From Thalassiosira profunda (Eukaryota; Bacillariophyta; Thalassiosirophyceae; Thalassiosirales; Thalassiosiraceae), in contig JALLAP010000493.1 in assembly GCA_036939355.1 (NCBI GenBank), forward strand, positions 1 to 22,344: a DNA stretch of 22,344 nt, in the 5' to 3' direction. A model generated the notes under the pieces. The model saw only the letters and a program-made list of their open reading frames with translations, ran no database searches and was not told where the DNA came from. Shown piece after piece: positions 10,647 through 19,949 of this stretch. Position 1 is the stretch's first letter. Every line of letters begins with the position of its first letter. The position numbers were made by a program, and so were the translations under genes.

Positions 10647-11828
10647 TCACTCTGGGATCTCTGTCTCGTTTTGCCCGCTTTCCGCAAAGCGTCTCTTGTC
10701 GAACAAAAAGTTCTGTCCTTCCCAGAGGCTTGCAGCATTGGTATTGGCATCTTCACTCTCTGTTTCATCCTCGCCGGCGCACTTATCTCCCTCGCCACTC
10801 CACCTCTGATAGCCGATGATTCCGTGTCTCAAGCTCCTCACATCATCAAAACCCAACTCTTGCCGCAAATAGGATCCCACTTTGACACAACGTATCCCTC
10901 CCGTGCAAAATATGTGCACTGGCTTTGATGGATCGAGTGCTTTTGACTCCACCTCGTTGTCGAGTACCGACCACGTGTCTGAAAAGGCTTGCGTGTTCAA
11001 TGGCTTTGCGGATATGAACGAGCCCTGGTCTGACTCATACGAATTGCGGCAGTCCAATAGTTGTATGTCTGGTTGACGGAGCTGCTCGTCCCACTCCGCT
11101 GGGTCAAGTTCCTCTCCCGTATCGCTCCAGTCCAACGATACGCCTTCCCCCAGATTCATACCGTCCCTCAAGATTGCATCCCGCGTGCGCACAATCAATC
11201 GGTCAAAGGTGGGCGTGTCGATATCCACTACATTGCCCATGTTGGGTGAATTGCCAGCGTCAAATGCATCGAAGGGGAGGCATCCGCCGCTGGTATCGTT
11301 TTTGAATGCATCCATCAAATCTTCCAGTGGCTCGCCATCCCCGCCGACGGGGACGGCGAATTGTGCATTTATGCCTTCCTCTGCAATGTAGACGGTGCCC
11401 CGCAAGCCTTCGATGGTTTCCAAGCGCTCGAATAGTACGTCTCGTATGATCTCCGGCTGATGGATCGGAGCGAATCTATAAAAGCTCAACAGTTGGAGCT
11501 GAGAAGCGCCTGTTGGGAGGGGTTTCATCGATCGCACCGCCGCCGAGCCGCTGGTCGAGGATTCCGACGTCGGCGACGAAGCAAGTTGTGTCAAATATGA
11601 TCTCTGGTATGTGTGGGACAGAAAGCAACGGCGATGCCGGTTGGAGGCCGGGGCACCCGATGTCGGTGCCAGCCGACACCGACGGTGGTATCCAGCACGA
11701 GAGACAAGAACATCATAAGCAAACGATGATGCTGATCGGCCAAAAGCTATAGCGACAGCGGGCAAGAGGAGCCGCGACGGCCGACGCCAGAGCGTAGGAT
11801 GGCTTCTGCAAAGAAGTCTTCGGGCCAT
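10647..11828 (-). CDS. trhO: TrhO-type rhodanese, probable tRNA uridine-34 hydroxylase
   Basis: A single open frame of 393 residues. After an Arg-rich presequence (about residues 1-110), an N-terminal domain (LQLLSFYRFAPI ... GLRGTVYIAEEGINAQFAVP) leads into a rhodanese domain. That domain carries LLDCRNSYESDQGSF and the active-site loop CTGGIRCVK, as in TrhO/YceA. Bacterial TrhO makes 5-hydroxyuridine at tRNA position 34. A 30-residue acidic insertion separates GIIGYQRW from SLWEGQNFLFD, and the protein stops about ten residues later, so the Cys-bearing C-terminal tail of many bacterial members is absent. The presequence has a hydrophobic core (LLLPAVAIAFG) followed by SASSFAY, which resembles the ASAF-type cleavage motif of plastid targeting in algae with secondary plastids. 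A mitochondrial presequence is the alternative. The ATG at 11828 was chosen over one 60 codons upstream, in Pro/Arg-rich sequence. Confidence 0.85.
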   Translation of the reverse strand: MARRLLCRSHPTLWRRPSRLLLPAVAIAFGRSASSFAYDVLVSRAGYHRRCRLAPTSGAPASNRHRRCFLSHTYQRSYLTQLASSPTSESSTSGSAAVRSMKPLPTGASQLQLLSFYRFAPIHQPEIIRDVLFERLETIEGLRGTVYIAEEGINAQFAVPVGGDGEPLEDLMDAFKNDTSGGCLPFDAFDAGNSPNMGNVVDIDTPTFDRLIVRTRDAILRDGMNLGEGVSLDWSDTGEELDPAEWDEQLRQPDIQLLDCRNSYESDQGSFISAKPLNTQAFSDTWSVLDNEVESKALDPSKPVHIFCTGGIRCVKVGSYLRQELGFDDVRSLRHGIIGYQRWSGEGDKCAGEDETESEDANTNAASLWEGQNFLFDKRRFAESGQNETEIPE

Positions 11829-12308
11829 GGCTGCCCCGGTCTTTGTCAACAAGGTGCAGGGCGAGTTGCAACGATGGGCGTGGAGGGATGGGTGGGTGAT
11901 TGGACGCGGGGTGGCCTGGTGGCCTGGTGGCCTGCGTGCGTGCGGCCGCCCGCGACCAAAGAGAAAAGGGGGTGGGGCCCACGTGGCTGGCTGGGGAGCG
12001 CCCCGCATTTAATTACGGCACCCGGCACCCGGCAGAAAAGATCCGCCGTTAACCAACCCAGCCAAGCACCCCGCCCCGGCCCCGTACCAGCGCCGAGAGA
12101 CCCCAGGTGCGTTGCCTTACAGAGTTGTCGGTAGCGGGCGGCGGAGGGGAGGGGGCTGTAATATCGTCTTCGGCCGAAGGCAGTGCGTGGGGCGACGCAG
12201 GGCAACGCCAACCAATCTGCACCAATGCCATTGTACAACCGAGCGTCATCTCACCGAATGTACTTTTCTAACGTCTTCGCAATATCCTGCAGTGCCCCCG
12301 CTGACAAG
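11829..12308. promoter_or_regulatory. divergent promoter region (TrhO gene / F-box gene)
   Basis: 480 bases between two divergent start codons, so both promoters should lie here. It is GC-rich with one AT-rich patch (TTTAATTA, about 12007-12014) followed by short repeats (GGCACCC twice). I see no other defined element. Confidence 0.4.
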
Positions 12309-13632
12309 ATGTCCAAGCCAGCCGCGAAGCGCAAGAAATCATCCACTGGTGGGGGCAGCGGGTGTCTCAATGAGCTCCTCGCCGACCTAGACTTGGGGGA
12401 CCAAGCGACCAAACCCAAAGACGTGGCCAACGCCCTGCTCTCCCTCCTCCCCAACGATGCCACGAAGCAGCACTCGAGCGCCAAAAAGTTGGTGAGTTAC
12501 ATGGTCGTTTGGGGCATAGTTGTTTGCGTCATTGTTCTCATGGGCAGGATATTATATATGATGTGTGACGCAGGCAAAGGCCTTCCCTTTGGTGATGGCG
12601 GAGCTGGACGCCCGGGCCAACAAACTGGCGAGGCAGGCGCATCAGGTGGGGGCGCGCCAACCGATTCGGTTCTCCTTCGCGGACAGCGGGGACAAGATCA
12701 CGCTGCCCGAGGAATGTTTCGCGAACGTGCTCCATTTTCTCGATGGCCGCGAGGTCGTCAATGCTTCTTTGGCCAGCAAAGTTTGGCTGTCGGCGACTCG
12801 TTCGCCCCAAATCTGGGAGGATGGGATTGATATGAGCCGCCTGAACCTCAACAAAGCATTGAACATGACATCTCTGCTGAAGTTGCTCGGCCGTCCTCAG
12901 TTCGCCAATCTGCGTGCCCTTGCACTGCCGTACAAAGTGAAGCTGGGGAAGAACTCCGTGAAGCAAATCAGTCAGGTATGCCCTCAGTTGGAGATCTGTG
13001 ATCTAGGATACTACAGCAAGAACACCAAGGCGAAGGATGCCGACTTGTTTGCGGTCACTGAATACTTCCCCAATCTGACGTCACTGCGCACCGACATGTG
13101 GAATGTCACCACGTCAGGAATTGCATCGGCCGTTCGGGCGATGGGGGATCAGCTGCTTGATCTGAGGATCAGTGGAGATACGATCACGCGCCACTATCCT
13201 AGTAGGATGACGATGGATGCGATCATCTCCTCGTGCCCCAATCTGGTGCATTTTGCGTACCGGGCGTTCTCGGTGTCTATGTATTACAATCCGGATCTCG
13301 ACGGGGTGACGGGGGCTGCCATTGTCCGTCTCGTGCAGGGGTGTCGCCGCCTCAAGACGCTGGAGCTGCATTGTGCCACCCATGTGAAGAAGGAGCATTT
13401 CCTTGAGATTGCCAACACGGTAGCGAATGATCTGGATTCGTTCGCGTTGCGGACCCTGAAGGCGGTTGGCTACGACGGAGGACGAACTGGAAGAAACGGC
13501 ATCGACGAGTACTTGGACCCATTTGACGTTCTTAACCTGCTGCAGGGTTTCGCTTTCCTGAAGGTCGAAGACAAGTTCTCTCATCCAACTCTGGGCAGGG
13601 GCATCATGTTCCTGGGCAAATACGGTCGCTAG
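12309..13632 (+). CDS. F-box/leucine-rich-repeat-like protein
   Basis: Two exons, 12309-12491 and 12574-13632. An 82-base GTGAGT...GCAG intron joins them in phase to 413 residues. The N-terminus is basic (MSKPAAKRKKSS). Residues about 100-145 (ITLPEECFANVLHFLDGREV, then ASKVWLSATRSPQIWEDGI) match the F-box pattern, normally a Skp1-binding helix bundle of SCF ubiquitin ligases. The rest shows irregular LRR-like units (LRALALPYKV, LEICDLGYY, LTSLRTDMW, LLDLRISG, LKTLELHC). The likely role is substrate recruitment to an SCF ligase; the target is unknown. Upstream in-frame ATGs exist (12183, 12258), but that sequence looks like 5' leader. Confidence 0.75.
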
Positions 13633-13823
13633 AGAGACGAGCGGGAGGCGAGGGGATGCAGAGTACAAGAGGTGATTTGGAAGAAGCTCAAACGAGAGTT
13701 GAGCAGCGACGGGTCGGGGTTAGCGAGGAACAGAAACAACACCCTCTGGATCTGGAATGCACCGGACATAGCAGTATCATTGCAAAATCATCTAGCACCT
13801 CCTTTTGTTAGACGCGTCATTAT

Positions 13824-14520
13824 CTACGGTTGGTACGGAACTCGAGGATTGTATCCTGGAGAAACGAGGCCGCTGACGCCGGGCGTGCAAGGCGACCTGG
13901 GAGGTGAGGGCAAATCGAGTCGGTCGTCCAAGTGTAGCATGTGTCTGCTCCCGTGGGCCGGAGTGCTCGGCGCTTCTTCGCGGCTAAAGTCCAGAGACTT
14001 GGCGCTGAGCGTGTATGCTGGTTCTCTTTCGCTGTCGACAGTGCCTTCGTCAACTGTGGCGTCAGAGTCTTGTGACACGGCAACAGAAACCATCGTTGCA
14101 AAGTAAAGAATGGTTGTCTTCGCCGCCATGTTTCCAATGAAGAGCACCAAGCAAAACTTCAGCACCCCGCTGTAGGCGTCAATGATCTGCCCTCGTGGGT
14201 CGGGGAGGGCATTGTATTGGATACAACCTTGCAAACGCAAGACACATGAGCGTACGACGATGCGCACTCACCTCCCTCGCCCAGAGCGCGCAAAATGTTA
14301 TGTCCGCCGCCAGCGACAAGGCGCCCAAGACCGCGAGGGCCATTATGCTTCTCAAGAGAACGTCGGCGTCTGTTTGGACGCTTGCGAACAGTGCGACGAG
14401 TGCCAACGCGTAGTTGTAGGTTGGAAACGATCGAACGTGAGACAGCCCAATTAGAAGCGAAAGGCACGCTGAGACCCACGCCGCCTTGGAGAGGTTGCTG
14501 CGGCATTGCTCGACGCTCAT
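13824..14520 (-). CDS. four-span membrane protein, copy A
   Basis: Exon 1 is 14520-14272. An 85-base intron (14271-14187, GTGAGT...GGGCAG) leads to exon 2, 14186-13824, giving 203 residues. Hydrophobic spans lie at about residues 13-28, 34-47, 58-80 and 92-118. The last contains GVLKFCLVLFIGNMAAKTT. The C-terminal 80 residues are hydrophilic, rich in Ser, Pro and Asp, and probably cytosolic. The four-span pattern with a short N-terminus loosely recalls AGTRAP-like proteins; that is a weak guess and I assign no function. Copy B (18925-19655) is about 85% identical over the first 83 residues and has the same intron position, but a different C-terminus. Convergent with the F-box gene (191 bases apart). 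Confidence 0.72.
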
Positions 14521-14757
14521 ATCGTTTGAATATCACGTAAAAGAGGTGTGACGAGTGAGGACCGGCGGTTTCTCTGGGACCTGATCGCGGCGTGTCGTGC
14601 GGCTGACTATTTCTTCAAGCAAATTCAAAATTTCGTATTTGATTTTTGAAATTTAAAAATATTTCCGCGCGACTCCAGAGCTTTGCACAGAGGTTGATTC
14701 ACTCTCCGCTCTCTTCTCGAGCCAGGCCTCGAGCCAACCCTCACCATCACCTTCGCA
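14521..14757. promoter_or_regulatory. AT-rich divergent promoter, unit 1
   Basis: Lies between the four-span copy A start and the CFAP20 stub. The first 40 bases next to the ATG (CATATCGTTTGAATATCAC, then AAAAGAGGTGTG) are nearly identical to the same place in unit 2. An AT-rich tract at about 14608-14666 matches 19801-19866 in unit 2. In unit 2 this segment separates the four-span gene from an intact CFAP20 start, so it is probably a duplicated bidirectional promoter. Confidence 0.5.
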
Positions 14758-14779
14758 ATGACGAACGGGCTCTTTAACG
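14758..14779 (+). pseudogene. CFAP20 5' stub (first six or seven codons)
   Basis: ATGACGAACGGGCTCTTTAAC matches the start of the CFAP20 gene at 19950 (ATGATGAACGGGCTGTTTCG), and the preceding leader (CCCTCACCATCACC) also matches. Homology ends here: the conserved NTFQSGF codons are missing and a fragment of the four-span gene follows. The frame runs on to a TGA near 14937 as unrelated sequence. Confidence 0.6.
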
Positions 14780-14787
14780 TAAACGAT

Positions 14788-14836
14788 AGAAGCGAGAGGC
14801 ACACCGCCTTGCCGAGGTTGCTGCTGCGGCATTGCT
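14788..14836 (-). pseudogene. fragment of the four-span gene 5' end
   Basis: About 50 bases match the beginning of the four-span genes in the same orientation (GAGCAATGCCGCAG, AACCTC, AAGGCGG, GCCTCTCGCTTC on the minus strand). A 9-base deletion and a 3-base insertion separate it from copy A. It has no ATG at the right place and nothing follows, so it is a relic left at a rearrangement joint. Confidence 0.6.
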
Positions 14837-15114
14837 CTCACCAAGACTGCCGCGAGGAGGGGGCGGGGGGAGGGAAGAGTAGGGGGTCGTGCGCCCGTAA
14901 ATTAAATACTGATTCCCACGTGTTGAGAGCTATCTGAGATGGAAAAGGTTGTCTTCCGCTGGGAGAAAAAAAAAGCAAAGCAACCGAACACTCCTCCCAG
15001 CGCTGACCCCCTGCAGCGCATCCAGCTCGTCCAGCGACGGCGCTTCGACGCTCCCCCGTACCCGCGTCTAAGACCGCACCTCTCGTCGGTGTCGGAAGGA
15101 GAGTCGCCGAGAGG
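14837..15114. other. upstream region of the CXC/DUF6824 gene
   Basis: Begins with a G-rich tract (14855-14887), then an AT patch (AAATTAAATACTG, 14899-14911), a CACGTG (14919-14924) and a run of nine A's near 14968. A short open frame starts at 14939 but is in another phase from the gene that follows. Probably the promoter and 5' leader. Confidence 0.35.
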
Positions 15115-18100
15115 ATGGAGGGCTCGGCTCGACCGCCTGCGCCGGCGGCGGGTCCTCGTAATCGAGCTTTGCTTTCGACGAACCTCGGCGATCGACGCGT
15201 GTCCTCCCGCCTGACGGCACAACCACACGACGCCGCCCCTCCGCATGGCGCCTACGAGGGCGTCCCACGAGGAGGGGCGGCCGATGGCGGCGGTGTGGCG
15301 TGTGTCGCCGCGGGCGTGGAGGGCGCCGCGGGCAATGCCGAGGCGCCGGGAGCGAAGCGTCCACACGGGGCGAACGACTTTGATTCGTCGACTCGTGTTG
15401 GATTGGATGCCGCGCAGTCGACTCTCGCGCCGCAGGAGAGTGATTGGTCGTGGATCGATGACCTGTTGCCGGAGGTGGAAGAGGAAGACAATGCGGCTGC
15501 GCGGGAGGTGGAAGAGGAAGTCGGCGTGGCTGCGCGAGCGACGCCCGATGGTTTGGAGTTGGCAACGCGGCAGGCGATGGACACCATCGTGGCCGCCCAG
15601 GCCGGGGGGATGACGAGGGATGCCTACGATGTTATGGTCCAGGAGTACCAGCAGCGGCACAAACAGATGATCGCGCTGATGACCTTGGAGATCGAGAGCA
15701 ACGAGCGAGCGACGCCCGAGGGCGTGGGGCTGGCGAACGCCACGCCGGAGGACGTGCCGCATGCTGCCCGTGCGGAACTCCTCGTCTTGCTGGAGGCGCG
15801 CAAGAAGCAGCAGCAGGACATGGATATCGATACCGATGGCGACGGGAGCGAGGGAACGGCTCTTGATGACCCACTGTTCTCGGGCGTCACCGGGGATGAG
15901 GGGACCGACAACGCCTCCCCAGCGCTGATGGATCACGATGCCGAGGGGCCGAAGACAAAGGGAATGGCGCTGGGCCGAGGGGCCGCAAGGATGAGTTATA
16001 TACCCACGAGATGGTTCTTTCAGCGGAGAATATCAACCATCGTAATGCTGTCAAGTGCCGGACGAAGGGATGTGGACTGACGGCGTGCTCTGTCTGGTCC
16101 TCCAACCTCGCCCCGGACGATCCTCTGTTCGAATGTCTCGACTGTCAAATGATCGACTTTGACGGGTGGTCTCAGAAGCATTCCAATTTGCCCCTCAAGG
16201 TGCTGAGTGACGAGCTCCGGTGGGCGATGTGGCTCCGGTGCACGAACTACCAGCTGCATCAGCAGTCGCTCTTTCCCGACCTGCCGTCCACCCCCCCACT
16301 TGCAATATATGGCGAGGGCGACACCGTCGTGGTCGAAGGCTACGATCAATTCTCGGAATCGGGAAGCCGTCTGTTCGTTGGTCAAGTGCGCGAGATGCCG
16401 TTTTTTGAGCAGAACGAGGGTTGGCTGTACAATGTTGTCTTTTTCGGACTTGGGCCTGAAGGCCCGTTCTTTGAACGCCAGCTCTCGCTTCTTACGCAGT
16501 CTGGTGAGTGGGTATGGTGTTTGCTTCGCTCCTTCTGCTTGATTGTGTACTGATCGGACTACTCTGCAATGTTTTGGTGCCGAGTGCCTCCTATTTTGCA
16601 GGCATCGGCCTCCTTCAGCAACATCGTCCAGCCCAGCGCAGCAACTGCACCGGCCTCATCCAGCAATATCGTCCGACCCAGCATCGCTCGCCCTTCGGCC
16701 TCGTCCAGCAACATCACTCGCCCTCTGGCCGTTTCCAGCAACACCCCGTGGGGCCGGGCCAAATTCAACGCGCCAAAGATGAGCAAAGGAGAGCCGCGTA
16801 TCCAAGGCCAGAGGGCGAGCAATGTCGCTCGCCCTCCGCTCCCCTCCAGCGACATCCTTTGGCGTGAGGGAGAGTCGCGTATCCAAGGTGGCGCATCGGC
16901 AATGAAGCGGTACGCTCCGCCCGACTTGGAATACGGTGACTACGACTCTTTTGTCAAGGATCTGCACCGATGGCAGGATACATTCCAGGAGAGGGTGAAT
17001 CACATCAAGAACAGAGACGGCGTTGCTCCGCTCTGGAACCTTCTGCATTGTGAAGATTTTACGATTGGCCGCGATGGCGAACAGATTCCGGTACTGCTAC
17101 TCTGCTACCAAACCTTGCAGCGTGCCCGTGGTCTCGGCAACTATCACAGTTCTGCAGCCCTTCGGTCTGATGGGGTTACCTACATTGAAGACAGCTGGGA
17201 GGCCGTTGCGAATGCTGTTGGTGGACGAAAATTTTTCAGGAGGACGATTCGAGGTGACGCTTGCCCAGTTGCATTCAAAGCTTGGGAAAGCCTGGAAGAC
17301 GAGCTGTTCGACGAAGACGCCGCCTTTGTTAGACGCATGTGGAGGGAGATCGTCCTCTTGCCTTTGCTTCGCAGTGGTAGGGTCAAAATCGCTCTGTGCT
17401 CTAAGACTGCAGTGAGCGCATTTGCAGAGCATGTCATGGGGGACGCCCCGGGCAAGACGACTCGTTTGGATGCGTACCACGCTGAGCATCCGGGCCTTTT
17501 CTTTTCGTTGGTGAGAAATGCGGTCAAAGGTGGTGCCCACCCCTGCGTCTCGTACATGCCCCGTTTGCAGGCCAACCTGGAAGTCAAGTGCACCAAAACG
17601 GACCGGTAGTGGCGAGATACCTCAGTGGCGATCCCAACGCCGAGTGCACGTATTTCATGAGCTTTGAGGAAAATGGAGCAATCCATCGCCTCCGGGCCAT
17701 TTATCAGCGGGAAGCGAGCCAGCGTGGAGGAACTGAGAGCATGCGCCTCAATCACGAGAGTGCCGAGAGACGTGGTGGCCTATCTATTTCTGATTGGTGC
17801 CGCAGAAATGGCCGCGCCGGCAATCCCATCGGCGTGGCGAATGGCGCTGCCAGCCGCAATCTGTCCGTGCATGAGTACCTGAGCGCCAATCGTGCTACGG
17901 GCGTGGCGAATGGCGCTGCCAGCCGCAATCTGTCCGTGCATGAGTACCTGAGCGCCAATCGTGCTACGGGCGTGGCGAATGGTGCTGCCAGCCGCAATCA
18001 GACCGTGTCTGAGTACCTGAGCTCTAGACTTGCCACCACAGTCGCAAACCATGCTGCCAGCCGCAATCTGTCCGTGAAAGAGTACCGGGCCAACTGTGCA

Positions 18101-19240
18101 AAAGCCAGAGGCACCGCTGACCAGTGCAAGTGCAAGAAGAGCAAGTGCCTCAACCTGTATTGCCCTTGTGTCTCGCAAGGGCGGTGCTGCAGCTCGAGCT
18201 GCAAATGCAACAACTGCCAGAATACAACCGAGAACGAGAGCGAGCAGAGGGTGATCACCCCGCAGGTGGCGCAGTCGATCGAATCGCCTGAGCAGGCCTC
18301 GGTCCTCGCACCCAATTCTCAAGGACGGAAGCGCAAGGTGGACGACAGTGCGTCGACGCAACTTGACAGCAAGCCCGAACAGACGAAGCGGGCAAGGAAA
18401 GAGGAGGCAATTGAAGAGAGCTGCGCCAATTGGGCAACCATTTGTGCAGATGAACCCTACTTGAGCACCGCCGCTCCATCCACTGCCACTACTTCCACCG
18501 CCCGGCCCTTCGCCTTCGAGAGCCACGCCGCGTCCTTCTCGACCGGGGAGCCGTCGCCGAAGAAGCCACCGCCGTATGAGAGCGTCGCATCCAATACCGA
18601 GACGACGCAACCCGCCCCCTCCTGCCGAAACGACGTCGCCGCCAGCGCAGCCACGGCCACGGCGCGCAAGCCCTCGCCCAGCAACAGCCAGCCCTCCGCG
18701 GCCGGCTTCGCTCGCAAGGTCGCCGCCTCGGACATCGGTATGCTCGCATTTGTGTGGACATTGTGCCTCTTTATCTTTACCATACTCTGACAGCTGCGTC
18801 CTCCTTCAGTCGTTCCTCCTCTTTTGAGGCAGGGTCTACCCAACGAGGAGGACGTCCTCCTTGGCCGTGGCGGAGGGACCAACCACAACCCGGGAAACAA
18901 GCGCATGCGAGCGACGGTCGCCATTTACCGCGACCTGTACACCCAGGCGAAACGGGAGGACAAGAAGGATATCAGCGAGGTGGTCGTTGTGGCGTTGCAG
19001 AGTGCCAACCCGCCCAGCCGCTTCCTGCAAAAGAACGCCGAAACTGGTCTGTACGAGGTGGCGGACGACGAGAAGGCTGTGGAGAAAATTAGTAAATTGA
19101 TGCGCGAGAAGAGCGCCGCGACGGCCAACGAGGCGAGCGGCGACGGCAACGGCAACGGCACCGGCACCTGCATTGGCGCCGAGACGGCCAACGAGGCGAG
19201 CAACGGTGACACGGCCAAAGCGACTGTCATTGCAAAGTAG
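15115..19240 (+). CDS. large multidomain CXC (tesmin/TSO1) and DUF6824 protein
   Basis: Exons 15115-16511, 16602-18737 and 18810-19240, about 1321 residues once two missing bases are allowed for (near 15950-16010 and 17606). Order: Ala/acidic N-terminus (1-300); cysteine motif C-x4-C-x4-C...C-x2-C (about 314-345), zinc-finger-like; Tudor-like segment GDTVVVEGYDQF ... RLFVGQVRE ... YNVVFFG (about 398-460); Ser/Pro repeats (SSNI-x-RPS); an unassigned 300-residue globular region; four 23-residue repeats (877-968); a single CXC domain (974-1006) with CKCKKSKCLNLYCPC and SCKCNNC, as in DNA-binding tesmin/TSO1 proteins; a Lys/Arg and Ser-rich stretch; and DUF6824 near the C-terminus (DVLLGRGGGTNHNPGNK ... 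NPPSRFLQ). The modules suggest a nuclear chromatin or DNA-binding factor; this is inference. The first intron's donor (GTATGG, 16512) is the one that keeps phase; GTGAGT at 16504 would not. The last exon overlaps four-span copy B in antisense. It could be two genes, or a decaying one. Confidence 0.65.
17831..18106 (+). repeat. four tandem 69-base (23-residue) coding repeats
   Basis: Units at 17831-17899, 17900-17968, 17969-18037 and 18038-18106. Units 1 and 2 are identical at the base level; units 3 and 4 are diverged but in register. The core reads GVANGAASRNLSVHEYL, with AASRN and EY conserved in all four. The first two look recently duplicated. The pattern recalls small helical repeats, but I do not recognise the family. 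Confidence 0.92.
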
Positions 19241-19655
19241 ATTGTTGCTGTCTTCGCCGCCATGTTCAAAACAAAGAGGGCCAAGCAAAATCGCAGCATC
19301 CCGCTGTAGCCGTCAATGATCTGCCCTCGTGGCGTCAAAGTGAAGGTGATTGGATACAACGTTTGCGAAACCAAGACACATGAGCACACGATGGATGCGC
19401 ACTCACCTCTCTTGCCCAGAGCGCGCAAAATGTGATGTCCGCCGCCAGCGACAATGTGCCCATGATTGCGAGGGCAGTGATACTTTTCAAAAGAACAGCG
19501 ACATCTGTTTGGATGCTCGCAAACAGTGCGACGAGTGCCAACCCGTAATTGTAGGTTGGGAACGATCGAACGTGCGACAGCCCGACGAGAAGCGAGAGGC
19601 ACGCCGAGACCCAAGCCGCCTTGGAAAGGTTGTTGCAGCATTGCTCGACGCTCAT
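18925..19655 (-). CDS. four-span membrane protein, copy B, altered C-terminus
   Basis: Exon 1 is 19655-19407. An 86-base intron (19406-19321) sits at the same position as in copy A, and exon 2 is 19320-18925, giving 214 residues. The four hydrophobic spans match copy A closely (SKAAWVSACLSLLVGLSHVR; GMLRFCLALFVLNMAAKTA). Soon after FAMTVALAV the homology ends and the frame runs on about 100 codons through the antisense of the DUF6824 exon to a stop at 18925. That tail (Ala/Leu/Ser-rich) looks like translated antisense rather than an evolved domain. Either the copy lost its own tail at the duplication joint or it uses a stop or splice I cannot see. Confidence 0.6.
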
Positions 19656-19949
19656 ATCGTTTGAATATCACTGTAAAAGAGGTGTGGCGAGCGACGTGGA
19701 GTACGACCAAGAGCGGCCAACGTCGTTTGTTTGAATTCGATACTCGTCGATGGGTGCTTTTTTGTGAAGAGCGGCTCAATCGATCTGATGACATGGTTGT
19801 TAGAGCTAAATATCAATTGCAAATTCACAAATTCGAATTTGAATTTTGAAAATGAAAATGTTTCCACGACTGGATGGTCTCGAGTCACTCGACGCCTCTT
19901 CACTCTCTCCTCCGAGGAGCCCGAGCCCAACCCGCACCATCACCAAGCA
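19656..19949. promoter_or_regulatory. AT-rich divergent promoter, unit 2
   Basis: Separates four-span copy B (-) from CFAP20 (+). It shares the start-proximal 40 bases and the AT-rich tract (19801-19866) with unit 1, and a CFAP20 leader containing ACCATCACC just before the ATG. The plus-strand frame is open here in phase with CFAP20, but it is AT-rich and does not resemble the start of any CFAP20 protein. Confidence 0.5.

Noticed and set aside
13672..14106. Plus-strand 144-codon frame opposite four-span copy A
   Set aside because: It is antisense to the four-span gene's second exon. Its ending resembles the CXC gene's tail only because both overlap the same four-span sequence.
14939..15214. 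91-codon frame starting just before the CXC gene
   Set aside because: Different phase from the downstream acidic protein, Arg-rich with no domain; likely 5' leader.
17511..17570. Possible 60-base intron (GTGAGA...TTTGCAG) in the CXC gene
   Set aside because: Splicing it would not change phase or cure the TAG at 17607, and the sequence reads as ordinary protein in frame. It may be an optional intron, but nothing requires it.
17780..18610. 276-codon minus-strand frame with repeats opposite the CXC gene
   Set aside because: Its repeats are only the antisense of the 69-base coding repeats. The sense frame has the CXC cysteines and sensible codons.
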